Part shown: positions 10,091-19,310 of the stretch, piece after piece
Position numbering within the stretch: the stretch's first letter is position 1
How the letters are laid out: the number at the start of each line of letters is the position of its first letter
DNA from: DATLGB01 sp963740765
Lineage (GTDB): Bacteria > Actinomycetota > Thermoleophilia > Solirubrobacterales > Solirubrobacteraceae
DNA length: 64,000 bases
Direction of reading: 5' to 3'
Assembly (NCBI GenBank): GCA_963740765.1
Contig: CAVUFN010000016.1
Span: forward strand, 930,001-994,000
Notes under the pieces: model-generated
What the model was told of the DNA's origin: nothing
The model's input: the letters and a program-made list of their open reading frames with translations, nothing else
Databases searched by the model: none
Position numbers and translations under genes: made by a program

Positions 10091-11590
10091 GTGAGCGAAT
10101 CACCTCCACTGGTCCTGGTCTCCAACCGCGGTCCGGTCACCTACCAGGAGGACGGGTCGGTCAAGCGCGGTGGTGGTGGCCTGGTGACGGCGCTGACCGG
10201 GCTGGCGTCGCACCGCGAGGCGACCTGGATCGCGTCGACGATGACCGAGCAGGATGCCGCGAAGGCCCGCGAGGAGGGCGATGGGGCGTTCTCGATCGAC
10301 ACGCCCGAGGGCGGCACCTTCAACGTGCGCCTCGTCGAGTCCGAGCCGGACGCCTACGACCGCTTCTACAACATCTTCGCGAACCCGATGCTGTGGTTCA
10401 TCCAGCACTACCTCTGGGACCAGTCCAACGCCCCGGACATCCGCAACCACGAGGTCGAGGCGTTCCAGTTCGGTTACAACGTCGTCAACCAGGACCTGGC
10501 CAACGCCGTCCTGGACGAGATCGACGGGGTCGAGGAGCCGGTCGTCATGGTCCACGACTACCACCTCTACACGCTGCCGGCGATGGTGCGCCGCGCGCGG
10601 CCGGACGTCTTCCTGCACCATTTCATCCACATCCCGTGGACGCAGTCCGATGCCTGGAAGGTGCTGCCGGCCGGGATCCGCGAGGAGATCTTCCACGGCC
10701 TGCTGGCCAACGACATCATCGGCTTCCACACCAAGTCCTACCGGCGCAACTTCCTGCAGTGCTGCGTCGACCTCATGGGGTTGGAGATCGACATGGAGCG
10801 CGGCGTGGTCTTCGTCGAGGACCGCGAGGTCTGGGTCCGCGCCTACCCGTTGCCGATCGACTTCGAGGCGACCCGCGCGCTGGCCGAGCGCGACCGGGTG
10901 AAGGACTTCGAGGAGAAGCTGCTGGCGCGGCGCCGGGACTTCTCGATCCTGCGCGTCGATCGTGCGGACCTGTCGAAGAACATCCTGCGCGGCTTCACCG
11001 GCTTCGACATCTTCCTCGAGCAGCACCCCGAGTACCTGGAGCGGATCACCTTCACCGCCCAGCTGATGCCGTCCCGGACCGACGTGCCCGAGTACGCGGA
11101 GTACCTGGAGCGCATCGAGGCCCTCGTCGCGGTCGTCAACCACCGCCACGGCACGCCGGACTGGATGCCGATCGACCTCAAGCTGCGCGACGACCTCGAA
11201 GAGGCGGTCGCCTCCTACAAGCACTACGACGTGATCATGGTCAACGCCATGTTCGACGGGATGAACCTGGTGGCCAAGGAGGCGGCGCTGGTCAACTCCC
11301 GCGACGGCGTCTCGATCCTGTCCGAGAACACGGGCGCGCACGAGGAGCTCGGCGAGTTCGCGCTGACCGTGAACCCGTTCGACGTGCAGGAGCTGGCGGA
11401 CTCGATCCACGCCGCGCTGACGATGGACGCTTCCGAGCGGGCGCGGCGGGCGTCGGCCTTGAAGGAGGTGCTGGTCTCACGCGACCCGGGCGACTGGGTC
11501 GACGACCAGGTCTCCGACATCCGCCGCAAGGCGCGCGGGGAGGACGCCGGCAAGGTCGCCGCCGCTCCGGTCGCCGGCGACCACGACTGA
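10091..11590 (+). CDS. otsA: Trehalose-6-phosphate synthase (GT20)
   Basis: 499 aa, GTG start. Transfers glucose from a nucleotide donor to glucose 6-phosphate. Seen: N-terminal SNRGPV, GGGGLVTAL, the acceptor-side FIHIPWTQSDAWKVLP, the donor-site basic cluster VDRADLSKN, and the C-terminal DGMNLVAKEAALVN and SENTGAHEEL. Length fits OtsA. The donor-site spelling differs from the usual RLDxxKG, so the donor or acceptor could differ (for example a glucosylglycerol-phosphate synthase). No otsB phosphatase is near. Being 9 bp behind the HtrA gene suggests induction with the envelope-stress operon. Confidence 0.88.
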   Translation: MSESPPLVLVSNRGPVTYQEDGSVKRGGGGLVTALTGLASHREATWIASTMTEQDAAKAREEGDGAFSIDTPEGGTFNVRLVESEPDAYDRFYNIFANPMLWFIQHYLWDQSNAPDIRNHEVEAFQFGYNVVNQDLANAVLDEIDGVEEPVVMVHDYHLYTLPAMVRRARPDVFLHHFIHIPWTQSDAWKVLPAGIREEIFHGLLANDIIGFHTKSYRRNFLQCCVDLMGLEIDMERGVVFVEDREVWVRAYPLPIDFEATRALAERDRVKDFEEKLLARRRDFSILRVDRADLSKNILRGFTGFDIFLEQHPEYLERITFTAQLMPSRTDVPEYAEYLERIEALVAVVNHRHGTPDWMPIDLKLRDDLEEAVASYKHYDVIMVNAMFDGMNLVAKEAALVNSRDGVSILSENTGAHEELGEFALTVNPFDVQELADSIHAALTMDASERARRASALKEVLVSRDPGDWVDDQVSDIRRKARGEDAGKVAAAPVAGDHD

Positions 11591-11644
11591 CCGCGTCCTC
11601 GCTTCTCCCCTCCTAGCGGGGGGAACACAGAACGCACCGTCTCG

Positions 11645-12019
11645 TCACCCCTCGAGACCCGTGAAATCCCCCCGGATCACCGGGGGCGCGGCCACTGCCG
11701 CCGGCGCCGGCGGGGTCGGCGCCACCACGGACGCCGGTGCCGGCACGGCGGCCCGTGCCTCCCGCCTCCTCCTCACCCGATGCGGTTTCTGAACCTGCCG
11801 CTGCGGCCGGCGCCTGCGAACCCGAACCTCCGGCCGAGACGCACGGACCCTGGGCGGTGGTGACGCGCTGGGCGAGGCGCTCGCCACCCCTCGCACCGCC
11901 ACCGGCGGAGGCACCCGCACCTCCTCCGGCGCCAACATCGGCCAGGCCACCACCAACGCCAGCACCCCCACCACACCCAGGGCAACGACCACGTTCTTCC
12001 ACCGCACACGAGCGAGCAT
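11645..12019 (-). CDS. Small Pro/Ala/Arg-rich membrane-anchored protein
   Basis: 124 aa from the ATG at 12019. A short cytosolic start (MLARVRWKN) is followed by one hydrophobic helix (about 9-27, VVVALGVVGVLALVVAWPM), then a Pro-rich and strongly basic stretch (RRRRPQRQVQKPHRVRRRR around 70-90) and a Pro/Ala-rich tail ending FTGLEG. No known domain seen. It fills an otherwise empty gap between otsA and rpsF and diverges from rpsF. Codon third positions are GC-rich as in neighbouring genes, but low complexity makes the call uncertain. A longer upstream start would overlap the rpsF promoter region. Confidence 0.55.
   Translation of the reverse strand: MLARVRWKNVVVALGVVGVLALVVAWPMLAPEEVRVPPPVAVRGVASASPSASPPPRVRASRPEVRVRRRRPQRQVQKPHRVRRRREARAAVPAPASVVAPTPPAPAAVAAPPVIRGDFTGLEG
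11669..11686. terminator. GC hairpin downstream of otsA
   Basis: CCCCCGG-ATCA-CCGGGGG: a perfect 7-bp stem with a 4-base loop, about 80 bases past the otsA stop. It also lies in the last codons of the opposite-strand membrane-protein gene. There is no T-tract on the + strand. A role as a terminator is inference. Confidence 0.4.
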
Positions 12020-12077
12020 GTCCGTCCTAGGTCCCGGGGGCCGGAAACGTCTCACGGTGGCTACAGTGGTCCGCCGC

Positions 12078-12449
12078 ATGGCCCAGGAAGCCCCGATCTA
12101 CGACCTCACCCTCCTGCTCGATCCCGAGTCGGACGAGGATCGCCGCACGAAGATCATCGTCGACGTCGAGACGCTGATCGACAAGCACGGCGGTTCGCTG
12201 GTCGGTCGTCACGACTGGGGCGTGCGTCAGACGGCGTTCGAGGTCCGCAAGAAGGCCAGCGCCGATTACCACCTGATCCAGTTCTACGCCACCAAGGAAG
12301 TCCTCACGGCGCTGGATCACACCCTCAAGATCACGGATGGCGTCAACCGCTTCCGCGTGATCAAGCTGCGCGCGGGCACGCCCGAGCCGCCGGACCTCCG
12401 GGCCGCGGCCGCCGGCGTCGTCGCCGGCGAAGCCTCCGACGAGGACTAG
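12078..12449 (+). CDS. rpsF: 30S ribosomal protein S6
   Basis: 123 aa from the ATG at 12078 (MAQEAPIYDLTLLL). S6 binds S18 on the 30S platform. The fold pattern is clear: IYDLTLLLDP, VETLIDKHGGSLVGRHDWGV, the conserved basic FEVRKKASADYHLIQFYA and a final helix before a loose acidic tail (EASDED). The frame is open upstream to 12018 but that part lies in the promoter region shared with the divergent membrane-protein gene. First gene of the rpsF-ssb-rpsR-rplI cluster, an arrangement shared by many bacteria. Confidence 0.96.
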   Translation: MAQEAPIYDLTLLLDPESDEDRRTKIIVDVETLIDKHGGSLVGRHDWGVRQTAFEVRKKASADYHLIQFYATKEVLTALDHTLKITDGVNRFRVIKLRAGTPEPPDLRAAAAGVVAGEASDED

Positions 12450-12459
12450 GTCCGTGTCA

Positions 12460-12506
12460 GAAGTGCCGCGTCTGTTACGACTTCGTACGGACACAGCGGC
12501 AACTTC
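12460..12506 (+). terminator. Long hairpin in the rpsF-ssb spacer
   Basis: The RNA can fold into about 20 base pairs over 47 bases: outer stem GAAGT/ACTTC plus GCCGC/GCGGC, middle stem GTCTG/CGGAC, inner stem TACG/CGTA with a small ACTT loop, with only a single-base bulge and a 3-base bulge. It begins 10 bases after the rpsF stop. There is no U-tract, so it could be an attenuator, a processing or protein-binding site, or a U-less terminator. A -10-like TAAGGT lies about 35 bases further on, upstream of ssb. Confidence 0.6.
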
Positions 12507-12587
12507 GTGACTTCGGTCGGCTCACCGCCGACCCCCGATCTAAGGTTCTCGCACAAAGCTTCGCCCGTCCGAGAAAGGAGCCTCCCC

Positions 12588-13094
12588 ATGGCTGCCACGA
12601 ACATCAACCGCGTCATCCTGACCGGCAACCTCACCCGCGATCCCGAGACCCGCCAGGCCGGCGGGACCACGGTCACCCAGCTGCGGCTCGCGGTCAATTC
12701 GCGCCGCAAGGACAACCAGTCCGGCCAGTGGATCGACGAGCCCAACTACTTCGACGTCACGGTCTGGGGCGCGCAGGGCGAGAACTGCCAGCGCTACCTC
12801 ACCCGCGGCCGCCCGGTTGCCGTCGACGGCCGCCTCAAGTGGCGCGAGTGGACGACCCAGGACGGCCAGAAGCGCCAGGCGGTCGACGTCGTGGCCGACT
12901 CCGTCCAGTTCCTCAACGGCGGCGGCGAGAACGGCGGCGGCGGTCAGGGCGGCGGGGGCTACAGCGCCTACGCCCCGCAGCAGAGCGACGTGCCGGCCGA
13001 CGTGTCGGACTTCCAGCCCGCGGGCGCCCCGGCCGGTGGCGGCGGACTCGCCAACGGCTCCTCCGCGCCCGCCGACGACGACATCCCCTTTTAG
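12588..13094 (+). CDS. ssb: Single-stranded DNA-binding protein
   Basis: 168 aa. The ATG at 12588 follows a good AGAAAGGAG ribosome-binding site, so the longer frame from 12507 is rejected. OB-fold region (1-112): NINRVILTGNLTRDPE, RLAVNSRRKDN, EPNYFDVTVWG, YLTRGRPVAVDGRL. The Gly-rich linker carries two Gly runs, and the tail ends DDDIPF, the acidic tip that recruits replication and repair proteins. It may have its own promoter after the hairpin that follows rpsF. Confidence 0.97.
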   Translation: MAATNINRVILTGNLTRDPETRQAGGTTVTQLRLAVNSRRKDNQSGQWIDEPNYFDVTVWGAQGENCQRYLTRGRPVAVDGRLKWREWTTQDGQKRQAVDVVADSVQFLNGGGENGGGGQGGGGYSAYAPQQSDVPADVSDFQPAGAPAGGGGLANGSSAPADDDIPF

Positions 13095-13293
13095 CCACCG
13101 GGGGCTCGCCGGCGCGGGCCGAAGTCGCCGGACGAGTCCGACGCGTGCACTGAGCGCGCGGGTGGGCCCGTCCGGTGGCCTCAGGCGGTGATCAGCGAGC
13201 GCCTGGCGCTAGACTTCGTCGACCGAGCCGGGTACTTCGGCGCGCTCCCGCGCCGCGTCCGGCCTTCGTGACGACTTCAAGAGGTTTCTGACC

Positions 13294-13620
13294 GTGGCAA
13301 AGCAGCGCAGCAAGCCGACCCGTCGGCGTGAGAAGACGACCAGAGGCGGTTCCGTCCGCCGCAAGCCGTGCCCGTTCTGCCGGGACAAGGTCGAGTTCGT
13401 CGACTACAAGGACATCACGACGCTGCGCAAGTTCATCTCGGACCGCGGCAAGATCCGCTCGCGTCGCATCTCCGGCGCGTGCCGCCGCCATCAGAACCAG
13501 GTTGCGACCGCCGTCAAGCGGGCGCGCGAGCTGGCGCTGCTGCCGTACGTGGCCGAATCTGCGGGCGGTGACCGCGAGGAAGGCCGTCGCGGCCGCAGCG
13601 ACCGCGACCGGGACCGCTGA
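13294..13620 (+). CDS. rpsR: 30S ribosomal protein S18 (zinc-ligand type)
   Basis: 108 aa from the GTG at 13294 (AAGAGG ahead of it). The core (about 20-88) has KPCPFC and GACRRHQNQV: three Cys and a His that could bind zinc, the C+ version of S18. Core also shows VEFVDYKDITTLRKFIS. The protein is about 25 residues longer than most S18, with a charged tail GGDREEGRRGRSDRDRDR. The 199-base gap from ssb contains a -10-like TAGACT and no other gene. rplI follows after 1 base. Confidence 0.95.
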   Translation: MAKQRSKPTRRREKTTRGGSVRRKPCPFCRDKVEFVDYKDITTLRKFISDRGKIRSRRISGACRRHQNQVATAVKRARELALLPYVAESAGGDREEGRRGRSDRDRDR

Positions 13621-13621
13621 G

Positions 13622-14074
13622 ATGCCCCAGGCGATCCTGCTGCAGGACGTCGAGAACGTCGGCGCCAAGGGTGCCGTGGTCGACGTCTCCAAGGGCTACC
13701 TGCGCAACTTCCTGATCCCGCGCAAACTGGCCGAGCCCGCCACCAAGGGCTCGATCGCCGCCGCTGAGCTGCGCCGGGCCGCTGCGGACCGCGCGGTCGC
13801 CGAGGCCGAGCAGAAGGCCTCCGACAACGCCGCGATCCTCAACAAGACCGTGCTCACCATCAGCCATCAGGCCGGTGACGACGGGCGCCTCTTCGGCTCC
13901 GTCACCACCGAGGACATCTCGGACGCGATCCGCGAGGCCCGCGGCCTGCGCATCGACCGCCGTCACATCCAGCTCGATGAGCCGATCAAATCGGTCGGCA
14001 CCCACCTGGTCTCCGTCGAGGTCGCCCCTGGCGTCACCGCGACGGTCAAGACCATGGTCACCGAGCAGAAGTAG
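13622..14074 (+). CDS. rplI: 50S ribosomal protein L9
   Basis: 150 aa from the ATG at 13622, one base after the rpsR stop. N-terminal L9 domain with ILLQDVENVGAKGAVVDVSKGYLRNFLIPRKLA (the conserved GYxRNxLxPxxxA signature in shortened view GYLRNFLIPRKLA), a long connecting helix rich in Ala/Glu, and a C-terminal domain with GRLFGSVTTEDI. Full length. Last ribosomal gene of the cluster. Confidence 0.96.
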   Translation: MPQAILLQDVENVGAKGAVVDVSKGYLRNFLIPRKLAEPATKGSIAAAELRRAAADRAVAEAEQKASDNAAILNKTVLTISHQAGDDGRLFGSVTTEDISDAIREARGLRIDRRHIQLDEPIKSVGTHLVSVEVAPGVTATVKTMVTEQK

Positions 14075-14086
14075 CCCGTCCGCCGG

Positions 14087-14302
14087 ATGCCCCGGCGATC
14101 ACACCGCGTGCTCGTCAACCTCGTCGTGCTCTGGGTCGGGGTGGCGCTCGTCATCATCGGCGCAGTGCTGGGCGAGTGGGTGATGGCCGGCCTCGCCCTG
14201 CTGATCGTCGCGACGCGCATCGCCGGCTTCGCCGTGATGGCCCGCGGTGGCGACCCGTGGTGGATGGCGACGCACCTCGAGCGCCCGGATCGGCCCGAAT
14301 AG
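14087..14302 (+). CDS. Small two-helix membrane protein
   Basis: 71 aa. Basic start MPRRSHR, then two close hydrophobic segments (about 8-26 and 30-50), ending DPWWMATHLERPDRPE. No domain recognised. It starts 12 bases after rplI and is probably read from the same transcript. The ATG sits exactly in the loop of a perfect 6-bp GC hairpin (14081-14086 with 14092-14097), which may limit initiation. It converges with the next membrane gene 4 bases away. Confidence 0.65.
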   Translation: MPRRSHRVLVNLVVLWVGVALVIIGAVLGEWVMAGLALLIVATRIAGFAVMARGGDPWWMATHLERPDRPE

Positions 14303-14306
14303 CGAC

Positions 14307-14744
14307 TCAGTCGCGTCCGGACCGGCCGTCGAGGGGCGAGCCGGCCTTGAAGAAGAACCAGTACTCGAATGCAAGGAAAGCCAGCACGACGGCGGCGACG
14401 AGCACGTATTCGAGCGCGTTGAGCTGGCCCCTGACTCCCGGCATGTTGGCCGGCCGCTCGCCGCTCATGCTCCGCAGCCATGGCGTGTGGCGCCGCACCG
14501 TGGCCGTGCGGCCGGACAGCCGGTCGTCCTGCGCGCCCAGCCAGCCGAGCAGCAGGATCATCAGGTAGGCAGCGGCGAACATGACCACGGCGACCGCGAA
14601 CACGGCGAGCATCGTGATCTGCCCGTTGTCCCCGACGATCTGGGCGCCGACCCAGAGCCCGAGCAGCGGCGCGCCCGTGAAGACGTTCAGCGCCGCCAGC
14701 GCCATCGCCGCGACCGACGCGACCCGCTCGATGCGCACGAGCAT
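14307..14744 (-). CDS. Hypothetical membrane protein
   Basis: 145 aa, ATG at 14744. Four likely membrane helices: about 9-35, 41-67 (ITMLAVFAVAVVMFAAAYLM), and near the end 110-131 (YVLVAAVVLAFLAFEYWFFF), with a cytosolic loop carrying many Arg residues. No family recognised. It stands between the rplI-linked small membrane gene and a SnoaL-like gene on the same strand, 48 bases away. Confidence 0.75.
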   Translation of the reverse strand: MLVRIERVASVAAMALAALNVFTGAPLLGLWVGAQIVGDNGQITMLAVFAVAVVMFAAAYLMILLLGWLGAQDDRLSGRTATVRRHTPWLRSMSGERPANMPGVRGQLNALEYVLVAAVVLAFLAFEYWFFFKAGSPLDGRSGRD

Positions 14745-14792
14745 GTCCTGATGATGCGCTCGACGGGGCGCGGGCGCAAGCCCGAACCGCGC

Positions 14793-15158
14793 TCAGCCGG
14801 CGCCGGAGGCGTGGGTGTGCACGACACGCCAGCCCGCCGGCTCGCGCACGAGCACGATCGAGACGCGGACGGTCAGCGTCTCCGCCTCCCACTGCACGTG
14901 GGCCCGCACCGTCGCCCAGGCCGCGTCGCCCTCTACGCGGGCGTCGAGGTGCTCGACGGTCCCGGTGAACGCGCCGGCGTCGCCGTGGAGGCGCGCGAAG
15001 GCCTCGGGTCCGACCGCCCATTCGTTCCCCTCCGTACCGATCGCGCTGACCCCTTCGTCGCCGGAGAGCAGCGCAACGATCGCATCCCGGTCGCCCGCCA
15101 TCTTCGCGTCCAGCCAGTCGCGCAGCGTGGCCTCGAGCTCCGGCGCGTGGGTCGACAT
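14793..15158 (-). CDS. SnoaL-like / NTF2-fold protein
   Basis: 121 aa from the ATG at 15158 (MSTHAPELEATLRDWLDA). Pattern of the SnoaL-like domain used in ketosteroid-isomerase-like proteins: N-terminal helix ending KMAGDRDAIVALLSGDEGVSAIGT, then a curved sheet with ARVEGDAAWATVRAHVQW and GWRVVHTHASG. Ligand unknown. A GTG at 15176 would add six residues (VTYAAA). It diverges from dnaB across about 100 bases. Confidence 0.8.
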   Translation of the reverse strand: MSTHAPELEATLRDWLDAKMAGDRDAIVALLSGDEGVSAIGTEGNEWAVGPEAFARLHGDAGAFTGTVEHLDARVEGDAAWATVRAHVQWEAETLTVRVSIVLVREPAGWRVVHTHASGAG

Positions 15159-15262
15159 CGCGGCAGCGTAGGTCACGATCGCGACAAAAGTGCGGTGTTA
15201 GCGAAACGGGTCGCCGCGACCCCGTCCGATGGTGCTGGTATCGATCTAGGGTCCTTCGGCCG

Positions 15263-16654
15263 ATGGCGATCAGCGAGCATCAGAACGGGCATTCCAACGG
15301 TGGCGGCGCAGGCCCGCCCGGTGGCTACCTCCCGCCCCAGAACCTCGAGGCGGAGCAGTCCGTCCTGGGTGCCGTGCTGCTGTCGGAACAGACGCTCTAC
15401 GCGCTGACGATCGAGGTCAACCTCAAGCCCGAGGACTTCTACCGCCCGTCCCACGGCGCCATCTTCGCCGCCATGCTCGCGCTCTACGAGCAGGGCGAGC
15501 CGGTGGACACGCTCACCGTCACCGACAAGCTCAAGCAGTCCGGCCAGCTCGAGTCCGCGGGCGGGCCCGCCGCCGTCGAGGCGCTCGCCGCCGCGCCGCC
15601 CGTCGTCGGCAACGCCAAGCAGTACGGCAAGATCGTCAAGGACGCCTCGCTCGTCCGCGGTCTCATCACCGCCACCCAGCTGATCCAGCAGGAGGTCGCC
15701 GAGCACGCCGGCAGCCCGGTCGAGCTGCTCGACCGCGCCGAGCGCTCCATCCTCGAGATCGGCTCGGACGACCGCCGCAAGGACTTCCGCCCGATCTTCG
15801 ACGTCCTCGAGTCGGAGATCGAGAAGCTCGACAAGCTCTCGCGCGCCGGCGCCGAGATCACCGGCACGCCGTCCGGGTTCTCCGACCTCGACGAGATCAC
15901 CGGCGGCTTCCAGCCCGGCAACCTCATCGTCCTGGCCGCACGTCCGTCGATGGGAAAATCGGCTTTGGCAGCCAACTTCCTCGAAAACGCCGCGGTCCGT
16001 CACGGCCGGCCCGGCGTCATGTTCAGCCTGGAGATGGGCGAGTCCGAGCTGGCGCAGCGCTTCATCGCCAGCCAGGGCTCGATCAAGGGCAACGCGCTGC
16101 GCAAGGGCAAGGTGGACTGGCAGAAGGTCACGCAGGCGGTCAAGACGCTCGGGGCGGCGCCGCTGTGGATCGACGACTCGTCCGACCTCAGCGTGCTGGA
16201 CATCCGCGCCAAGGCCCGCCGGCTCGCCCAGCAGATCGACGGGGACCTCGGCCTGATCGTCGTCGACTACCTGCAGCTGATGCGCTCCGACAGCCGCAGC
16301 GACAGCGTGGTCGAGCAGATCGGCGAGATCTCGAAGGGCCTCAAGACGCTCGCCCGCGAGCTGAAGGTGCCGGTGATCGCCCTCTCGCAGCTCAGCCGCG
16401 CGGTGGAGCAGCGCCACGACAAGCGCCCCATGCTCTCCGACCTGCGCTCCTCCGGCCAGATCGAGCAGGACGCCGACCTCGTGATGTTCATCTACCGCGA
16501 GGAGTACTACGAGGACGATTCCGAGCACCAGGGCGAGGCGGAGCTGCTGATCTCCAAGCACCGCAACGGTGGCCTGGGCAACGTGCCGCTCGTGTTCCAG
16601 CACGAGTACCCGCGCTTCATGCCCGGGATCCGCGACGCGGAGCGCTACGCATGA
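15263..16654 (+). CDS. dnaB: Replicative DNA helicase
   Basis: 463 aa. DnaB hexamer unwinds DNA at the fork. A Gly/Asn-rich N-terminal leader (about 1-25) precedes the N-terminal domain (PPQNLEAEQSVLGAVLLS). The RecA-like domain has Walker A ARPSMGKSALA (near 227-240), FSLEMGESELAQR, Walker B LIVVDYLQLM and the SSGQIEQDADLVMFIYR region. No intein. The stop overlaps the start of a DnaC-like ATPase (ATGA). A -10-like TAGGGT lies just upstream. Confidence 0.97.
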   Translation: MAISEHQNGHSNGGGAGPPGGYLPPQNLEAEQSVLGAVLLSEQTLYALTIEVNLKPEDFYRPSHGAIFAAMLALYEQGEPVDTLTVTDKLKQSGQLESAGGPAAVEALAAAPPVVGNAKQYGKIVKDASLVRGLITATQLIQQEVAEHAGSPVELLDRAERSILEIGSDDRRKDFRPIFDVLESEIEKLDKLSRAGAEITGTPSGFSDLDEITGGFQPGNLIVLAARPSMGKSALAANFLENAAVRHGRPGVMFSLEMGESELAQRFIASQGSIKGNALRKGKVDWQKVTQAVKTLGAAPLWIDDSSDLSVLDIRAKARRLAQQIDGDLGLIVVDYLQLMRSDSRSDSVVEQIGEISKGLKTLARELKVPVIALSQLSRAVEQRHDKRPMLSDLRSSGQIEQDADLVMFIYREEYYEDDSEHQGEAELLISKHRNGGLGNVPLVFQHEYPRFMPGIRDAERYA

Positions 16655-17379
16655 CCGACTGCCCCTTCGGCGTCTGCGACGGGTCCGGCTTCGTGGTCGA
16701 CACGGAGGCGCGCGTCACCACGGCGTGCAAGTGCCGGCCGCAGCGCGTCTCCGAGCGCCGCGCCAAGCGCCTCAACAGCGTCATCCCGCGCAAGTACCGG
16801 GGCGCGTCCTTCGACCGCTCGCCCGTCACCAACATGGACCCGTTCGTGGTGTCCGCGGTGCGGCGCTACGTCGTCGACCTCGACGCGAACCTCGACTCCG
16901 GCCGCGGCCTGTGGCTGTTCGGGCCGGTGGGGACCGGCAAGACGACACTGGCGATGGTGGTCGCGCAGGCCGCCCTGGAGCGGCGGCGGACGGTCGGCAT
17001 CTACTCCGCGCCCAAGTTGCTCTCCGAGCTGCGCCGCACGTTCGGCGACGACAGCGGCGGCACCTTCCACGACATCATCGACGCGCTCGCCGCCGTCGAC
17101 CTGATGCACCTCGACGACGCCGGCGCCGAGCGCTCCAATGAGTGGGTGCTCGAGCAGCTCTACACGATCGTCAACGCCCGCTACGAGGAGGAGAAGGCGA
17201 TCGTCGTCACCTCCAACCTCGACCCGACCGAGCTGGAGAAGCAGCTCGGCGAGCGCACGGTGTCCCGCCTGCACGAGATGTGCGGGGACGCGCTTCCATT
17301 GCACGACGAGGTCGACCACCGCACGGAGGTGACGCTCCCCGAACCGGGTGCGCCCCTGCGCTACGGCGGCGCTCCTTAG
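16651..17379 (+). CDS. DnaC/DnaI-like AAA+ ATPase, probable helicase loader
   Basis: 242 aa, ATG overlapping the dnaB stop. The N-terminus has a Cys cluster (CPFGVC and ACKC) that can bind zinc, as in DnaI/DnaC-type loaders. Then YRGASFDR, Walker A GPVGTGKTTLAM (about 90-101), Walker B LMHLDDAG, and sensor-like VVTSNLDPTELEKQLGERTVSRLHEM. DnaC/DnaI proteins load DnaB on the origin; the tight coupling to dnaB supports that role here. IstB-type transposition helpers share the fold, but no transposase is near. Confidence 0.85.
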   Translation: MTDCPFGVCDGSGFVVDTEARVTTACKCRPQRVSERRAKRLNSVIPRKYRGASFDRSPVTNMDPFVVSAVRRYVVDLDANLDSGRGLWLFGPVGTGKTTLAMVVAQAALERRRTVGIYSAPKLLSELRRTFGDDSGGTFHDIIDALAAVDLMHLDDAGAERSNEWVLEQLYTIVNARYEEEKAIVVTSNLDPTELEKQLGERTVSRLHEMCGDALPLHDEVDHRTEVTLPEPGAPLRYGGAP

Positions 17380-17391
17380 ACTCGGAGGGGC

Positions 17392-18705
<1,314 letters not shown>

Positions 18706-19310
18706 CACCTCGTCCTCGCCGCGACCGAAGGCCCGCGCGCCGAGGACGGTCGCGCCGAGCAGCGCAAGGGTGGCGAGGGTGACCTGGACGGACAGGACGC
18801 CCTCCTGCGACCAGTAGACGTCGTCGAGCTCGATCAGCAGCGCGGCCTCGTCGAGCGTCATCGCCGCGCCGATCCCGAACGGGACGGCGAAGAGCGGATC
18901 GTGGTCCTCGTTGCGCGAGATCACCGAAGCGGCGCCCGCCAGGAAGGCCAGGATGATGCCCGGGATGAAATGGTGGATGTGCCGCCCGCGCACCCGCCGG
19001 TTGCGGAAGGGGCCGAACGCGCCGCGCGAGCGGATCGTGTGCGTGCTGACGCGCACGACGACCGCGGTGACGGCGTAGGAGAGGAGCAGGTTCAGCGCGG
19101 CGTTCTCGCGCGTCGGCGAGACCTTGTAGCCGACGACGGCGACCTCGACGGTCTCCCGCGCCGCCTCGGCGGCGGCGCCCGGGACGTCGTCGGTCTCGGT
19201 GGGCAGCGGCGCACTCCCGCGCCGCCACACCCCCCAGTATTCCGACACGATCACCAGGCCCGTCAGGCCGACCGCGCCGACGCCGAACAGCTCGGTGTTG
19301 GTGGGACGCC

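Noticed and set aside
16165..16650. N-terminal extension of the DnaC-like frame through dnaB
   Set aside because: It is a shadow of dnaB; the ATG at 16651 overlaps the dnaB stop and starts at the Cys cluster.
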